A stretch of 64,000 bases of DNA, from the NCBI GenBank assembly GCA_003248965.1, contig QFQU01000015.1, positions 101,698 to 165,697 on the forward strand, given 5' to 3'. The position numbers and the translations under genes were made by a program. The notes beneath the pieces were generated by a model that was given only the letters and a program-made list of their open reading frames with translations, was not told the origin of the DNA and made no database searches. The stretch comes from Brevundimonas sp. (lineage in GTDB: Bacteria > Pseudomonadota > Alphaproteobacteria > Caulobacterales > Caulobacteraceae). This document shows positions 46,595-56,454 of this stretch, in pieces. Numbering within the stretch: the stretch's first letter is position 1; each line of letters begins with the position of its first letter.

Positions 46595-48799
46595 ATGGAA
46601 AACTTCAAGATCGACGTCGACGCCGACGGAATCGCCCTGATCACCTTCGACGTTCCGGGCCGTTCGATGAACACCCTGACGTCCTCGGTGATGAAGGAAA
46701 TCCCCGAACTGGTCGAACGCATCAAGACCGATGACGCCATCAAGGGCGCCGTCATCACCTCGGGCAAGGCCTCGGGCTTCTGCGCCGGCGCGGATCTGGG
46801 CGACATGGCCGGCGGCGTGCTGTCGGGCGGCGGCGACCTGCAAAAGGCGTTCGACGCCGGCTGGAAGCTGAACGGCGCCTTCCGTGCGCTGGAGACCTGC
46901 GGCAAGCCGATCGCGGCGGCGATCAACGGCCTGGCTTTGGGCGGCGGGTTGGAGTTCACCCTTGCCGCCCACTACCGCGTGGTCGAGAACGACAACAAGA
47001 TTCAGCTGGGCCTGCCCGAGATCAAGGTCGGCCTCTTCCCCGGCGGCGGCGGCACCCAGCGCCTGACGCGCCTGGTGGGCGTGCAGAACGCCATGATGGC
47101 CATGAGCGAAGGCAAGTCCTTCCGCCCGGACGACGCCAAGGGCGCCGGCATCGTCCATGAGGTGGTCGAAAAAGGCCAATCGGTCGAGGCCGCCAAGGCC
47201 TGGATCAAGGGCAAGGTCGAGTCGGGGGGCAAGGCCGTCCAGCCCTGGGACGAGAAGTCGTTCAAACTGCCCGGCGGTGGCCCCTATCACCCGGCCGGCA
47301 TCCAGAACTTCATGGTCGGCAACGCCATGCTGCGCAAACAGTCCTACGGCAACTATCCGGCCGTGGTGAACCTGATGAAGGCCGTTTACGAGGGAACCCA
47401 GGTTCCGATGGACGCGGCCCTGCGCATCGAGACGCGCTACTTCATCAAGACCCTGATGACGCCGCAGGCCCAGGCCATGATCCGCTCGCTGTTCCTGTCG
47501 AAACAGGAGCTGGACAAGGGCGCCGTCCGCCCGGCGGGTGTTCCGAAGTCCGATCCGAAGAAGGTCACGGTCATCGGCGCCGGCATGATGGGCGCGGGCA
47601 TCGCCTATGTGCAGGCGCTGGCCGGCATCGAAACCATCCTGATCGACCAGACGCAGGAAGCCGCCGACAAGGGCAAGGCCCACGTCGAGGAACTGCTGAA
47701 GAAGCGCCTGTCGCGCGGTCAGCTGACGCAGGAGAAGTATGACGCTCTGCTCGGCTCCGTCACCGCCACCACCGACTATGACCTGATCAAGGGTTCTGAC
47801 CTGGTCATCGAGGCGGTGTTCGAAAACCGCGAGATCAAGGCCGATGTGACCAGGCGCGCCGAGGCGCAACTGGCCGAGGGCGCCGTGTTCGGCTCCAACA
47901 CCTCGACCCTGCCGATCACCGGCCTGGCCGAGGCCAGCATCCGACCCGAGGACTTCATCGGCATCCACTTCTTCTCGCCCGTCGACAAGATGATGCTGGT
48001 CGAGATCATCCTGGGCGAAAAGACGGGTCAGGCCGCCATCGCCAAGGCGCTGGACTATGTGCTGAAGATCAAGAAGACGCCGATCGTCGTCAACGACAGC
48101 CGCGGCTTCTACACCTCGCGCTGCTTCTCCACCTTCCTGATGGAGGGTATGGCGATGCTGGAGGAGGGTTACGGCCCCGCCCTGATCGACAATGTCGGTC
48201 GCATGACCGGCATGCCGCGCGGCCCGCTGGAGATGCACGACGACGTCGCCCTGGACCTGTCCTACAAGATCGCCAAACAGACCGCGCTGGATCTGGGCGA
48301 CAAATACGTCCCGTCGGAAGGCGCCGACATCGTGGCCAAGATGGTCGAGGGCGGTCGCTTCGGCCGCAAGAACGGCAAGGGCTTCTACGACTACGACACC
48401 AAGCCCAAGACGATCTGGAAGGGTCTGTCCGAACTGGCCCCGACCACCAAGGGCATCGACCAGCCGGAAGAGCCGACCGCCTTCGCCCAGATCGACGAAC
48501 TGAAGACGCGCCTGCTGTATCGCCAGGCCGTCGAGGTCGCCCGCTGCTGGGAAGAGGGCGTCATCGACGACCCGCGCGAGGCCGACCTGGGCGCCATTCT
48601 GGGCTGGGGCTTCGCCCCCTGGACCGGCGGCCCGATCAGCTTCATCGACGGCATCGGCCTGGCCAAGTTCGTGGAAACCGCCGACCGTCTGGCCGCGACC
48701 TATGGCGACCGCTTCAAGGTCCCGCAGCTGCTACGCGACATGGCCGCCAAGGGCGAAACCTTCTACGGCAAGTTCTCCCCGGAGAAGGCCGCCGCCTGA
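46595..48799 (+). CDS. fadB: Trifunctional/bifunctional beta-oxidation enzyme: enoyl-CoA hydratase + 3-hydroxyacyl-CoA dehydrogenase
   Basis: This 734-residue fusion performs the middle two steps of beta-oxidation. An enoyl-CoA hydratase domain covers about 1-200 (SGKASGFCAGADLGDM, GLALGGGLEFTLAAHYRV, LGLPEIKVGLFPGGGGTQRL), and a Rossmann 3-hydroxyacyl-CoA dehydrogenase about 320-505 (KVTVIGAGMMGAGIAYV, IGIHFFSPVDKMMLVEII). The C-terminal domains end GYNFAPW-like (LGWGFAPWTGGP). The order hydratase-dehydrogenase is FadB/FadJ-like. ATG 46595 is preferred to 46589 by Shine-Dalgarno spacing (AGGAG, nine bases). A UUCG terminator follows. Confidence 0.95.
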   Translation: MENFKIDVDADGIALITFDVPGRSMNTLTSSVMKEIPELVERIKTDDAIKGAVITSGKASGFCAGADLGDMAGGVLSGGGDLQKAFDAGWKLNGAFRALETCGKPIAAAINGLALGGGLEFTLAAHYRVVENDNKIQLGLPEIKVGLFPGGGGTQRLTRLVGVQNAMMAMSEGKSFRPDDAKGAGIVHEVVEKGQSVEAAKAWIKGKVESGGKAVQPWDEKSFKLPGGGPYHPAGIQNFMVGNAMLRKQSYGNYPAVVNLMKAVYEGTQVPMDAALRIETRYFIKTLMTPQAQAMIRSLFLSKQELDKGAVRPAGVPKSDPKKVTVIGAGMMGAGIAYVQALAGIETILIDQTQEAADKGKAHVEELLKKRLSRGQLTQEKYDALLGSVTATTDYDLIKGSDLVIEAVFENREIKADVTRRAEAQLAEGAVFGSNTSTLPITGLAEASIRPEDFIGIHFFSPVDKMMLVEIILGEKTGQAAIAKALDYVLKIKKTPIVVNDSRGFYTSRCFSTFLMEGMAMLEEGYGPALIDNVGRMTGMPRGPLEMHDDVALDLSYKIAKQTALDLGDKYVPSEGADIVAKMVEGGRFGRKNGKGFYDYDTKPKTIWKGLSELAPTTKGIDQPEEPTAFAQIDELKTRLLYRQAVEVARCWEEGVIDDPREADLGAILGWGFAPWTGGPISFIDGIGLAKFVETADRLAATYGDRFKVPQLLRDMAAKGETFYGKFSPEKAAA

Positions 48800-48826
48800 T
48801 CGGTGGCTGACATGCACAGAAGACGG

Positions 48827-48855
48827 AACGGGCGGCCTTCGGGTCGCCCGTTTTC
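48827..48855 (+). terminator. Intrinsic terminator of the fadAB operon
   Basis: AACGGGCGGCC, tetraloop TTCG, GGTCGCCCGTT, then TTCG. It lies 28 bases past the fadB stop. Confidence 0.85.
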
Positions 48856-48878
48856 GTTTGGCGCGCCTTTGCCATTTC

Positions 48879-49038
48879 GTCATTTCGGGCGAAGCGTAGC
48901 GAAGACCCGGAACCCAGCGCGCGCGAAAGCGCGAACCTGTCGCGGACTCGCTGCTCGACGTCGTGCGGCGGATAGATTTCGCCTTCAGCGCCGGTGAGTT
49001 CCGGGTTTTCGGACCAGCCAGCCCTCCGCCCGGAATGA
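48879..49038. repeat. Nested palindromic intergenic element of about 160 bases
   Basis: Outer arms GTCATTTCGGGC (48879-48890) and GCCCGGAATGA (49028-49038) are near-perfect reverse complements. Inside, ACCCGGAAC near 48908 and GTTCCGGGT near 49007 form a second perfect inverted pair. The interior reads open on the minus strand (with EGEIYPPHDVEQR-like sequence), but this looks like the spurious frame such repeats carry. It shares its arm sequence with the repeat at 1260-1299. With the two terminators it accounts for most of the 410-base space between fadB and recA. Confidence 0.75.
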
Positions 49039-49047
49039 AGAGGACCT

Positions 49048-49082
49048 AAAAAAGACCCGCCCGACACGAGGTCGAGCGGGTC
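49048..49082 (-). terminator. Intrinsic terminator of recA
   Basis: On the minus strand GACCCGC, a GC-rich loop, GCGGGTC and TTTTTT lie about 130 bases past the recA stop. The 49083-49209 stretch between holds only GC-rich inverted repeats. Confidence 0.78.
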
Positions 49083-49209
49083 GCTCCGCCGCCCTTCGCG
49101 GGGTCGGTGGCGGGTCGCTAGGGGCGACGGAGTAGCGGTGAAAGGGCCGGGCGCCGGCCGAGCGAGCCTGAAACAGTCCGCCTCGGCCGCTCGGCCCCCT
49201 GTCCTGGCC

Positions 49210-50292
<1,083 letters not shown>

Positions 50293-50395
50293 TGCCTTCG
50301 TCTCCCTTGCCATGATTCCCGTCAAAAGCCTGGGAGAGACCCGCCATGGACCCGCCCCCGTTTCGTGAGCGGCACTATGTGCACGGTTTGTTCTC

Positions 50396-50410
50396 GTTCA
50401 CAAGATGTTC
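50396..50410 (-). promoter_or_regulatory. LexA (SOS) box upstream of recA
   Basis: GTTCACAAGATGTTC fits exactly the GTTC-N7-GTTC direct repeat known as the alphaproteobacterial LexA operator. It lies about 104 bases upstream of the recA start, where a promoter is expected. A further GTTC at 50390-50393 overlaps the same region. Confidence 0.9.
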
Positions 50411-50462
50411 TCTTTGTCGCCCGGCGCATTCCGCCTAGCCTACGTCCGTTTCCGACGTGATC

Positions 50463-52118
50463 TTAGAGCGGCAGACGCAGGCTGAAGGCGAAGCCTGCGG
50501 TTTCGTAGGTCATGATCACCGTCCCATTCAAAGAACGATTGAGCGTGGCCTCGATGAGGTCCCCGCCGAAACCTCGTCGCGTCGGCGTGGCCACCGGCGG
50601 CCCTCCGCTTTCGACCCAATCCAGCATCAGGTTGGCGTCCCGCACCGACCAATCCACCCGGACGCAGCCGGCGGGGGTCGACAGGGCGCCGTATTTGGCG
50701 GCGTTCACGGCCAGTTCGTGAAAAACCATTCCCAGTCCCAGAGCCTGGCGCGGATCGAGATCGACCGCGGGCCCGGCCAATCGCACCTGTTCGTCGGCAT
50801 AGGGCGCCAGCTCCTGTCCCAAAAGCGCGCCCAGATCGACGCGTTCCCACTTCCCGGCCGTCAGCAGGTTCTGGGTGTTGGACAGGGCCAGAAGCCGCGC
50901 CTCGAACAGGGCGGTGAAGGTCTTCACGTCCGGCGTGCGGCGCGCAGTCTGGCGCGCGATCGACTGGACGGTGGCCAGGGTGTTCTTCACCCGGTGGTTC
51001 AGTTCGTTGATCAGCAGCCGCTGCTGACGCTCGCTGTCGGCCAAGGCGGCGAAGGCCTCGCGTCGGTCGGTTACGTCGGTGATGACGCCCGACATCCGCA
51101 GCGGCCTGCCGGACCGGCTGCGGATCAACCGTCCCCGCAGATGGATCCAGCGCCCTGTGGCGGGCAGCCGCCATTCCTGATCATAGTCCGCCTCTCCGGC
51201 CAGGGCGCGAGCCAGCGCCGCCCTGTGCGCGGGCAGATCCTCGGGCGACAGGCGATCGCCGATCTCGCTGCCGCCAAGACGGGCGTTTTCCGGAATGGAG
51301 AGGATTTCCCGCGCCCTCACCGACAGGACAGGCGCCCGCAGCGGAAGCGCCGCCTCCCAGAAGCCGACCCCGCCCGCATCGACCGCCGCCAGGACGTTGT
51401 TTCTCTGATCGAAGACCGATGCGCCGAGAGCGAGGAACAGGACGGCCACCGATGCGGCGGTAACGGCGACGGCCAGCACCAACCGCGAGGTGTTCGCGTC
51501 GCGGACAACGTCGGTCGTCGGCGCAAGGATCAGCGCGGCCATCCCGGTATAGTGCATCGAGACGATCGCCAGGCCCAGCAGGACAGCCGCGACGGCGCGC
51601 CAGGCCAGATCCCGTTTGCGCCGTGCGGCGAACAGGGCGGCGAAGGAGGCGACAATGGCGATCGCCACCGACAACGCCACCAGCGTGGGCCGATAGGTCA
51701 GCGTCGCCGTTGTGCGCATCGCCGCCATACCGACATAGTGCATGGCGGCGATGGCCACGCCCATGAACAGAGCCGCCAGCGACAGGCGCAGCGGGCTCGC
51801 TGAGGGCCCGCCCGCCGTCAGGAAGGCGATCCCGGTCCCGAACACCGCCAGCAGGAAAGACAGCACCGTCAGTCCGCCGTCATAGGCCACGCCGCCATCC
51901 GATTGAAAACCCAGCATGGCGATGAAATGCATCGACCAGACGCCCAGCCCGAGCGACACGGCGGCCGCCGCCAGCCAGCGCCGCCGCGCGGACCCAAGGT
52001 GGCTGCGCGCCCGGTTGAACAGGTCGAGCGCCGTCCACGCGCCAAGGACAGCGACGACCAGCGCCAGGAAGGCGAACAGGCTCAGAGGGTGGTGATGCAC
52101 GGCGATGCGCCTCCACAC
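50463..52118 (-). CDS. MHYT-PAS-HWE sensor histidine kinase
   Basis: The 551-residue membrane kinase has an MHYT sensor domain over about 10-240. It contains three repeats of the signature (MHFIAML, MHYVGMAAM, MHYTGMAAL), proposed to bind copper and sense small gases or redox state. A PAS domain follows (about 245-355), then an HWE/HisKA_2 kinase core. The phosphoacceptor is His375 in LNHRVKNTLATVQSIARQT, with the N box HELAVNAAKYGALS and the WxE motif (DWVESGGPP). No response regulator gene is adjacent. HWE kinases often control general stress signalling in alphaproteobacteria. Confidence 0.9.
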   Translation of the reverse strand: MWRRIAVHHHPLSLFAFLALVVAVLGAWTALDLFNRARSHLGSARRRWLAAAAVSLGLGVWSMHFIAMLGFQSDGGVAYDGGLTVLSFLLAVFGTGIAFLTAGGPSASPLRLSLAALFMGVAIAAMHYVGMAAMRTTATLTYRPTLVALSVAIAIVASFAALFAARRKRDLAWRAVAAVLLGLAIVSMHYTGMAALILAPTTDVVRDANTSRLVLAVAVTAASVAVLFLALGASVFDQRNNVLAAVDAGGVGFWEAALPLRAPVLSVRAREILSIPENARLGGSEIGDRLSPEDLPAHRAALARALAGEADYDQEWRLPATGRWIHLRGRLIRSRSGRPLRMSGVITDVTDRREAFAALADSERQQRLLINELNHRVKNTLATVQSIARQTARRTPDVKTFTALFEARLLALSNTQNLLTAGKWERVDLGALLGQELAPYADEQVRLAGPAVDLDPRQALGLGMVFHELAVNAAKYGALSTPAGCVRVDWSVRDANLMLDWVESGGPPVATPTRRGFGGDLIEATLNRSLNGTVIMTYETAGFAFSLRLPL

Positions 52119-52169
52119 ACCGTTGGAAAATTCGATTCTGATCGAAACCCGCGGAAATTCATCTGAAAA

Positions 52170-54056
52170 TCAACCAGGCCCTTCCACTCCGGGCGGCGGC
52201 GCGGGTTCGGCCCAGCGCGCCGCCAGCGACACGCCGCAGGCCAGGACCATACACGCTGCGCCGACCACGGCCAGGACCCGGCAGGCGCGCGCGCCGACCG
52301 GACCCAGGGGCCGCGCCTGAACCACGATCAAGAGGGCGATCACGCCCAGCGCGCCCGGCAGGTCCATCCCCACGCCCAGGAAAACGAAATGCCCCAGGCC
52401 CAGCATCCATCCGCCCGCGACGATGGTCGCCACGACGGCGGGAATCAGGGCCCGACGGCGCTGCAGCCGGGCGCCGATCAACGCCGCCGTCGCGGCCGCC
52501 AGCGCCGCCGCCAGACCGCTCCAGATGAAGACGAAGGCCGCTTCCGGCGCGACCGCCTGGGCGACGGCGCCGATGATCAGCACCAGGACGATCAGCCCCA
52601 GCCAACCGCCCCATGTCGGCTCGTCCTGGCCGCCGGGCCAGAAGGTCAGCAAGACGGCGACGGCGGTCGCGCCGATCAGGATCGCGTTCAGCCCGCCCAG
52701 CGCCGACGCCGTCACGGTCGCGCCGATCAGGATCACCGCCAGCGTCCGCCGCCCGACCCTTGCGCGCCCGGCCAACAGCGCAAATGCGGCGGCCAGAACG
52801 GCCAGGCCCACGCTCGCCTCCATCCACGGCAGCCGGCGAAGCAGGGTGTAATAGGCGTCGGGCGTGTCGATCCGCCTGCCCACGGGCCCGGCCAGGATCC
52901 GCACCGCCTGGGCGACGACCAGCGCAGACGCGACCAGCCACAGGCCGCCCGCCGCCCCCCGGCCGACCTCGCGCCAACCCAGACCGGTCGCATGCCGCGC
53001 GCCCCAGGCCGCGAACGCCGTCAAGGCCGCCGCCGTCGCCAGCAGAACCCAGCCGAATCCGAGCGAATGCCGCAGGAAGATCAGCCCGAACACGTCGGCG
53101 TGGACCGCATTCGCGGTCGCGCGCGGCAGGGTCGGCGCGCGCAGGAAACCGTCGGCCGCCTCCAGCGCCTGCGAACCGATATGCTGGACGCTGCCCTGAT
53201 CCAGCGCCTCGGGCGTCGAACGGGGCGAATGATACTGATCCGGCCGGCCGAGGAAGGCCAGGTTGACGCCTGCCAGCCCCCTGTCCGCCGCCACGGTGAA
53301 ATCGGTGCCGTTCGGCATCAACCTGTAGACGAAAACCGCCAGGGCGTTGCCGGTCGCCCCGCCCGTCACCGAACCGGTGGCGCGGGCGAACAGGTCGATC
53401 GTCTCGGCGTTGCCGGGGCCGGTCTCGAACATCATGGCCCGGCCGCCGCCGCCGCGCGCCTCCAGATTGACGACGGCGCCGATCCGGCTGCGCAGCCGAT
53501 GTTCGCTGAAGAAGGCGCGGGCGCCGTCCAGGTTCAGCTCTTCCCCGTCGGTCAGCAACACCACCAGATCACGGTCGGCCGGACCCCGCGCCTGGATCGC
53601 CCGCACCGCCTCCAGAACGCCCGCGACCCCCGCCGCGTCGTCGGCCGCGCCCGGCGAGCCCGGCACGCTGTCGTAATGGGCCATAAGCAGAACCGCCGGC
53701 AGGTCCGGACGCCGTCCCGGCGACACCCCGACCAGATTGACGACCGACAGGCCCTCGGCGCTGTCGCCCCGCGCCTCGATGCGGCGGACGGCGGCGGGCG
53801 ACAGGACGCCGGTCTGCCGCTCGGGTCTCAGCCCCAGGGCCGCCATGCGCTGGAACAGATAGGCCTGGACCACCTCATGCTCGGCCGATCCGACCGGATG
53901 CGGCGCACGGGCCATGCGCCGCACGTCGATCATGGCGCGCTGGGCGGAGAAAGCCGTGGCGGCGGCGTCAGCGCCGACGGGCGGCGGCGTCTGGGTCGTG
54001 ACAACCGCCAGAGCGAAGGCCGCCGCCAGCGACGCCAGCAAAAGAAACAGTCGCAT
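52170..54056 (-). CDS. M28-family zinc peptidase with C-terminal membrane domain
   Basis: The 628-residue protein has an N-terminal membrane or signal segment (RLFLLLASLAAAFALAVV), then an M28 aminopeptidase domain (about 40-320). The metal ligands are His in LLMAHYDSVPG, Asp in GAADDAAGVAG and Glu in LTDGEELNLDGA. After that come about eight membrane segments. This layout matches the eukaryotic ERMP1-like and bacterial membrane M28 peptidases, so the catalytic part faces the periplasm. The natural peptide substrate is unknown. It ends the envelope gene run that begins at 56715. Confidence 0.9.
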   Translation of the reverse strand: MRLFLLLASLAAAFALAVVTTQTPPPVGADAAATAFSAQRAMIDVRRMARAPHPVGSAEHEVVQAYLFQRMAALGLRPERQTGVLSPAAVRRIEARGDSAEGLSVVNLVGVSPGRRPDLPAVLLMAHYDSVPGSPGAADDAAGVAGVLEAVRAIQARGPADRDLVVLLTDGEELNLDGARAFFSEHRLRSRIGAVVNLEARGGGGRAMMFETGPGNAETIDLFARATGSVTGGATGNALAVFVYRLMPNGTDFTVAADRGLAGVNLAFLGRPDQYHSPRSTPEALDQGSVQHIGSQALEAADGFLRAPTLPRATANAVHADVFGLIFLRHSLGFGWVLLATAAALTAFAAWGARHATGLGWREVGRGAAGGLWLVASALVVAQAVRILAGPVGRRIDTPDAYYTLLRRLPWMEASVGLAVLAAAFALLAGRARVGRRTLAVILIGATVTASALGGLNAILIGATAVAVLLTFWPGGQDEPTWGGWLGLIVLVLIIGAVAQAVAPEAAFVFIWSGLAAALAAATAALIGARLQRRRALIPAVVATIVAGGWMLGLGHFVFLGVGMDLPGALGVIALLIVVQARPLGPVGARACRVLAVVGAACMVLACGVSLAARWAEPAPPPGVEGPG

Positions 54057-54123
54057 TCCCGCCTCCCCGATCCCGAACCGACACTTGGCCCGGCGCATCG
54101 ATCTTGCGCAAGGGCGTCGCGGT

Positions 54124-55056
54124 TCAGCCGACGGCGCGGTTGCCGCTGACCCGATTGCCGGTCGCCCCGTCACCGTCGTCCAGGCTGGAGCCGAAGGGCC
54201 AGCCCGCGTCGTCGTCGCAATAGGGCCGGCGGCCTTCGCGCGACCCCACCACGACCAGGCGCGGCCTCAGCCAGCCGGCCCGGTAAAACAGATTGTCCGT
54301 GATCTGATTGTAGGACGGCGTCTGGTGCCGGATGACCCCGTCCTCGCCGCAGTTGCGATAGAGAAATATGCCGCCGCGACCGTTCAGCACGAAACGATTG
54401 TTCTCGATCCGGTTCGCGCCCGAGCCGTCGACCGCGATCTGCTCGCGTCCCGTGCGGATGTCGAAATCGTTGTCCCGGATGACGGCCCCCGCGCTCTCGG
54501 CGTCCAGATAGAGGGCGACCGAGGTCGAGCGGCCGCGAAATCGGGACCGTATGACGGTCGTTCGCGTCACGCCCGGTCCGACATAGAGGGGAATGGTTCC
54601 CACGCCCTCGAAGCGGATGCGGTCAAGGGTCGTGGCCAGCGGCGCCGCAGACTGGGCCGCCGTCGTATGATCGGCCGTACGCGAGGACGCCAGAAGGTCG
54701 CGCATCGAGCCGCCCGCGCCCATGCCCCAGATGCGGATGTTGCCGACCACGACACAGTCGCTGACCACCACCCCGACCGGCCGGCTCCAGCCCGCTCCGT
54801 CGCGTCGGGACCAGATCGCCACCGTGGGCCGGGTCGTCGTGGCCTCTCCGGGCGCAACGATCCGGCCGCCGCCGCAGTCCAGGCCCGCGCCCGAGGCCTC
54901 CGCGCCCTCGAGGAGAACCGGCCGGCGCACCTCTGTTCCGTTCAGGACGGCGCGGCAGGTCAGACGAAACGGCTGGTCCGAAGGCGTCGCCAACTGCCGC
55001 ACGACCTCGGCCGAACAGGGCGGGGCGACGGGCAGGTCCGGCGATTGGACCAGCAT
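54124..55056 (-). CDS. Right-handed parallel beta-helix protein
   Basis: The 310-residue protein has regularly spaced VxDNxF/IENNRF-type turns over about 100-300 (VVSDCVVVGNIRIWGMG, TTVIRSRFRGRS, AVIRDNDFDIRTG, NRIENNRFVLNGRGGIFLY, NQITDNLFYRAGW, NRVSGNRAVG). This pattern is that of right-handed beta-helix (pectate-lyase-like) repeats, which often bind or cleave polysaccharides. No signal peptide is obvious at the chosen ATG 55056. It follows the phosphatase stop after one base, so the two are co-translated. Function is unknown. Confidence 0.82.
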   Translation of the reverse strand: MLVQSPDLPVAPPCSAEVVRQLATPSDQPFRLTCRAVLNGTEVRRPVLLEGAEASGAGLDCGGGRIVAPGEATTTRPTVAIWSRRDGAGWSRPVGVVVSDCVVVGNIRIWGMGAGGSMRDLLASSRTADHTTAAQSAAPLATTLDRIRFEGVGTIPLYVGPGVTRTTVIRSRFRGRSTSVALYLDAESAGAVIRDNDFDIRTGREQIAVDGSGANRIENNRFVLNGRGGIFLYRNCGEDGVIRHQTPSYNQITDNLFYRAGWLRPRLVVVGSREGRRPYCDDDAGWPFGSSLDDGDGATGNRVSGNRAVG

Positions 55057-55057
55057 C

Positions 55058-55873
55058 TCAGGGCAGGGGCGCGGCCAGCGCGGCCCGTTCCGCCGCGCAG
55101 CCGGGGTTGGTCAGGCCGGTGGCGCGCGCCTGCGCCAACTCGGCCCGCGCCGCCGGAAGATCGGCCTGAAACGCCGGCAGGGCTGCGATTTCCGCCGCTA
55201 CCGCACGGCCCAGATCGGCGCCCGCCTGCACGTCGCTGGGATAATGCATGGCGCAGATCACGCGGCTGTCGCCGATGGCCGCGCCGATCCGGCGCACCGC
55301 CGCCGCCCGCTCCGGCTCCAGAAGGGCGAAGGTCTCGGCGTAGGCGGCGCCCACGGCGGCGGTGCCCGAAGGGTAGGAGCGGCTCTGCCGCCCTGCGGCG
55401 TCCAGGCGCTGACAGGCGCGCCGATCCGGATCGTCCCCGACCGGCCGGGCTCGGGCCGCCTTGGCCTTGACCCGTTCGGCCACGGCCCCGGCGTCGTGGA
55501 AGACCCGCGCCATCAGCCGATCCAGGGCGGGCGTTTCGGCCGATCCCAGGCGCACGCCCAGGACGCAGTCGAAATGTTGCAGGCCCAGCGGCGGCCGCAC
55601 TTCGGCATGGGACGTGGCCAGAAGCCAGCGATCAGTGTCTTCCAGCGCGATCATGCGCGCCGAGGTCGCCTTGTCGGCCAGATCGATCGGCGATCCGGGC
55701 GCGGGCGGCGGAGGCGCATCCGAGACCAGTCGCGCCAGCACCCCCTCGGCCAGATAGCCCTGCGTCGTGGGCACGGCCCAGGCCGGAGGCTGGCCCGCCG
55801 CGCAGCCGGCCAGCGTCAGTCCCGCCATCGCCGTCGCGGCCATCGCGGCCACGGCGACCCAGGGCGGATTCAC
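55058..55873 (-). CDS. PAP2/class A acid phosphatase-like lipoprotein with altered PSG-His motif
   Basis: The 271-residue protein has a lipoprotein signal (AAMAATAMAGLTLAGC) and a PAP2 (type A nonspecific acid phosphatase) domain over about 60-270. Motif K-x6-RP is present (KAKAARARP), and SR-x5-H-x3-D is present (SRVICAMHYPSD). The central PSGH motif reads SYPSGTAAVG, with Thr in place of His. That His normally helps leaving-group protonation, so activity may be reduced or altered. GTG 55873 overlaps the upstream lipoprotein stop as GTGA. Confidence 0.82.
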   Translation of the reverse strand: MNPPWVAVAAMAATAMAGLTLAGCAAGQPPAWAVPTTQGYLAEGVLARLVSDAPPPPAPGSPIDLADKATSARMIALEDTDRWLLATSHAEVRPPLGLQHFDCVLGVRLGSAETPALDRLMARVFHDAGAVAERVKAKAARARPVGDDPDRRACQRLDAAGRQSRSYPSGTAAVGAAYAETFALLEPERAAAVRRIGAAIGDSRVICAMHYPSDVQAGADLGRAVAAEIAALPAFQADLPAARAELAQARATGLTNPGCAAERAALAAPLP

Positions 55874-56379
55874 TGCGCGCCCGTCCAGGTCAGTTGAACG
55901 GAGGTCTGGGCGTCGTCGTCCGGCGCCGCGACCACCTGAAGCGTCACATCGTTGGCCGCGCCGCCAGCAGCACCATAGGCGCGCGCATCGCCCTGGTTCA
56001 TGCCGGTGACGGAACGCAGGCCGGCGCCCTCCGCCTGGGCGCGATAGAAGGCCACGACTTCGTCGGGCGAAGCGGCGGTGCGGAAGGTGACGATGCCGCC
56101 GTCTGACTTGCCGCCCGGCAGGGTGGGCTGACCGTCCAATTTCGCGCCCGGATACAGCACGGCGAAGGCAGGCGCCCCGGCTACGACCGGCGTTGCCGCC
56201 GGCGCCGACGCGGGGGCCTTTGCGACCGGCGGCTGATCGGCGGGGGCCGGCAGAACCGCTTCGGGCGTAGGCTTGGCCTCGGGCGTCTTGGGCGCCTTGG
56301 ACCCGTCGCAGCCGGACAGCGCCGTCGAAACCAGACAAAGCGAAACAACAGCGGCCGAAACCGCCAGACGGCGTATCAT
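55870..56379 (-). CDS. Small lipoprotein with Pro/Ala linker
   Basis: The 169-residue protein has a lipoprotein signal (SAAVVSLCLVSTALSGC, Cys about 24), a Pro/Ala/Lys linker (APKTPEAKPTPEAVLPAPAD), and a compact domain from about 80 (FAVLYPGAKLDGQPTLPGG, GIVTFRTAASPDEVVAFYRAQ, VTLQVVAAPDDD). The LYPGA and DEVVAFYR pattern resembles small periplasmic domains of unknown function. It overlaps the PAP2 gene by four bases. Confidence 0.74.
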   Translation of the reverse strand: MIRRLAVSAAVVSLCLVSTALSGCDGSKAPKTPEAKPTPEAVLPAPADQPPVAKAPASAPAATPVVAGAPAFAVLYPGAKLDGQPTLPGGKSDGGIVTFRTAASPDEVVAFYRAQAEGAGLRSVTGMNQGDARAYGAAGGAANDVTLQVVAAPDDDAQTSVQLTWTGAQ

Positions 56380-56454
56380 CGCGAGATCGTCCCTTGGACC
56401 CATGGTCGAAGCGCCACCGTGGCGCATGGATGCGGCGCCAGCAAGGCGCCGGCC

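Noticed and set aside
48714..49067. A 117-codon minus-strand frame near fadB
   Set aside because: It reads through the palindromic repeat at 48879-49038 and the antisense of the fadB end; repeats of this kind commonly give such spurious frames.
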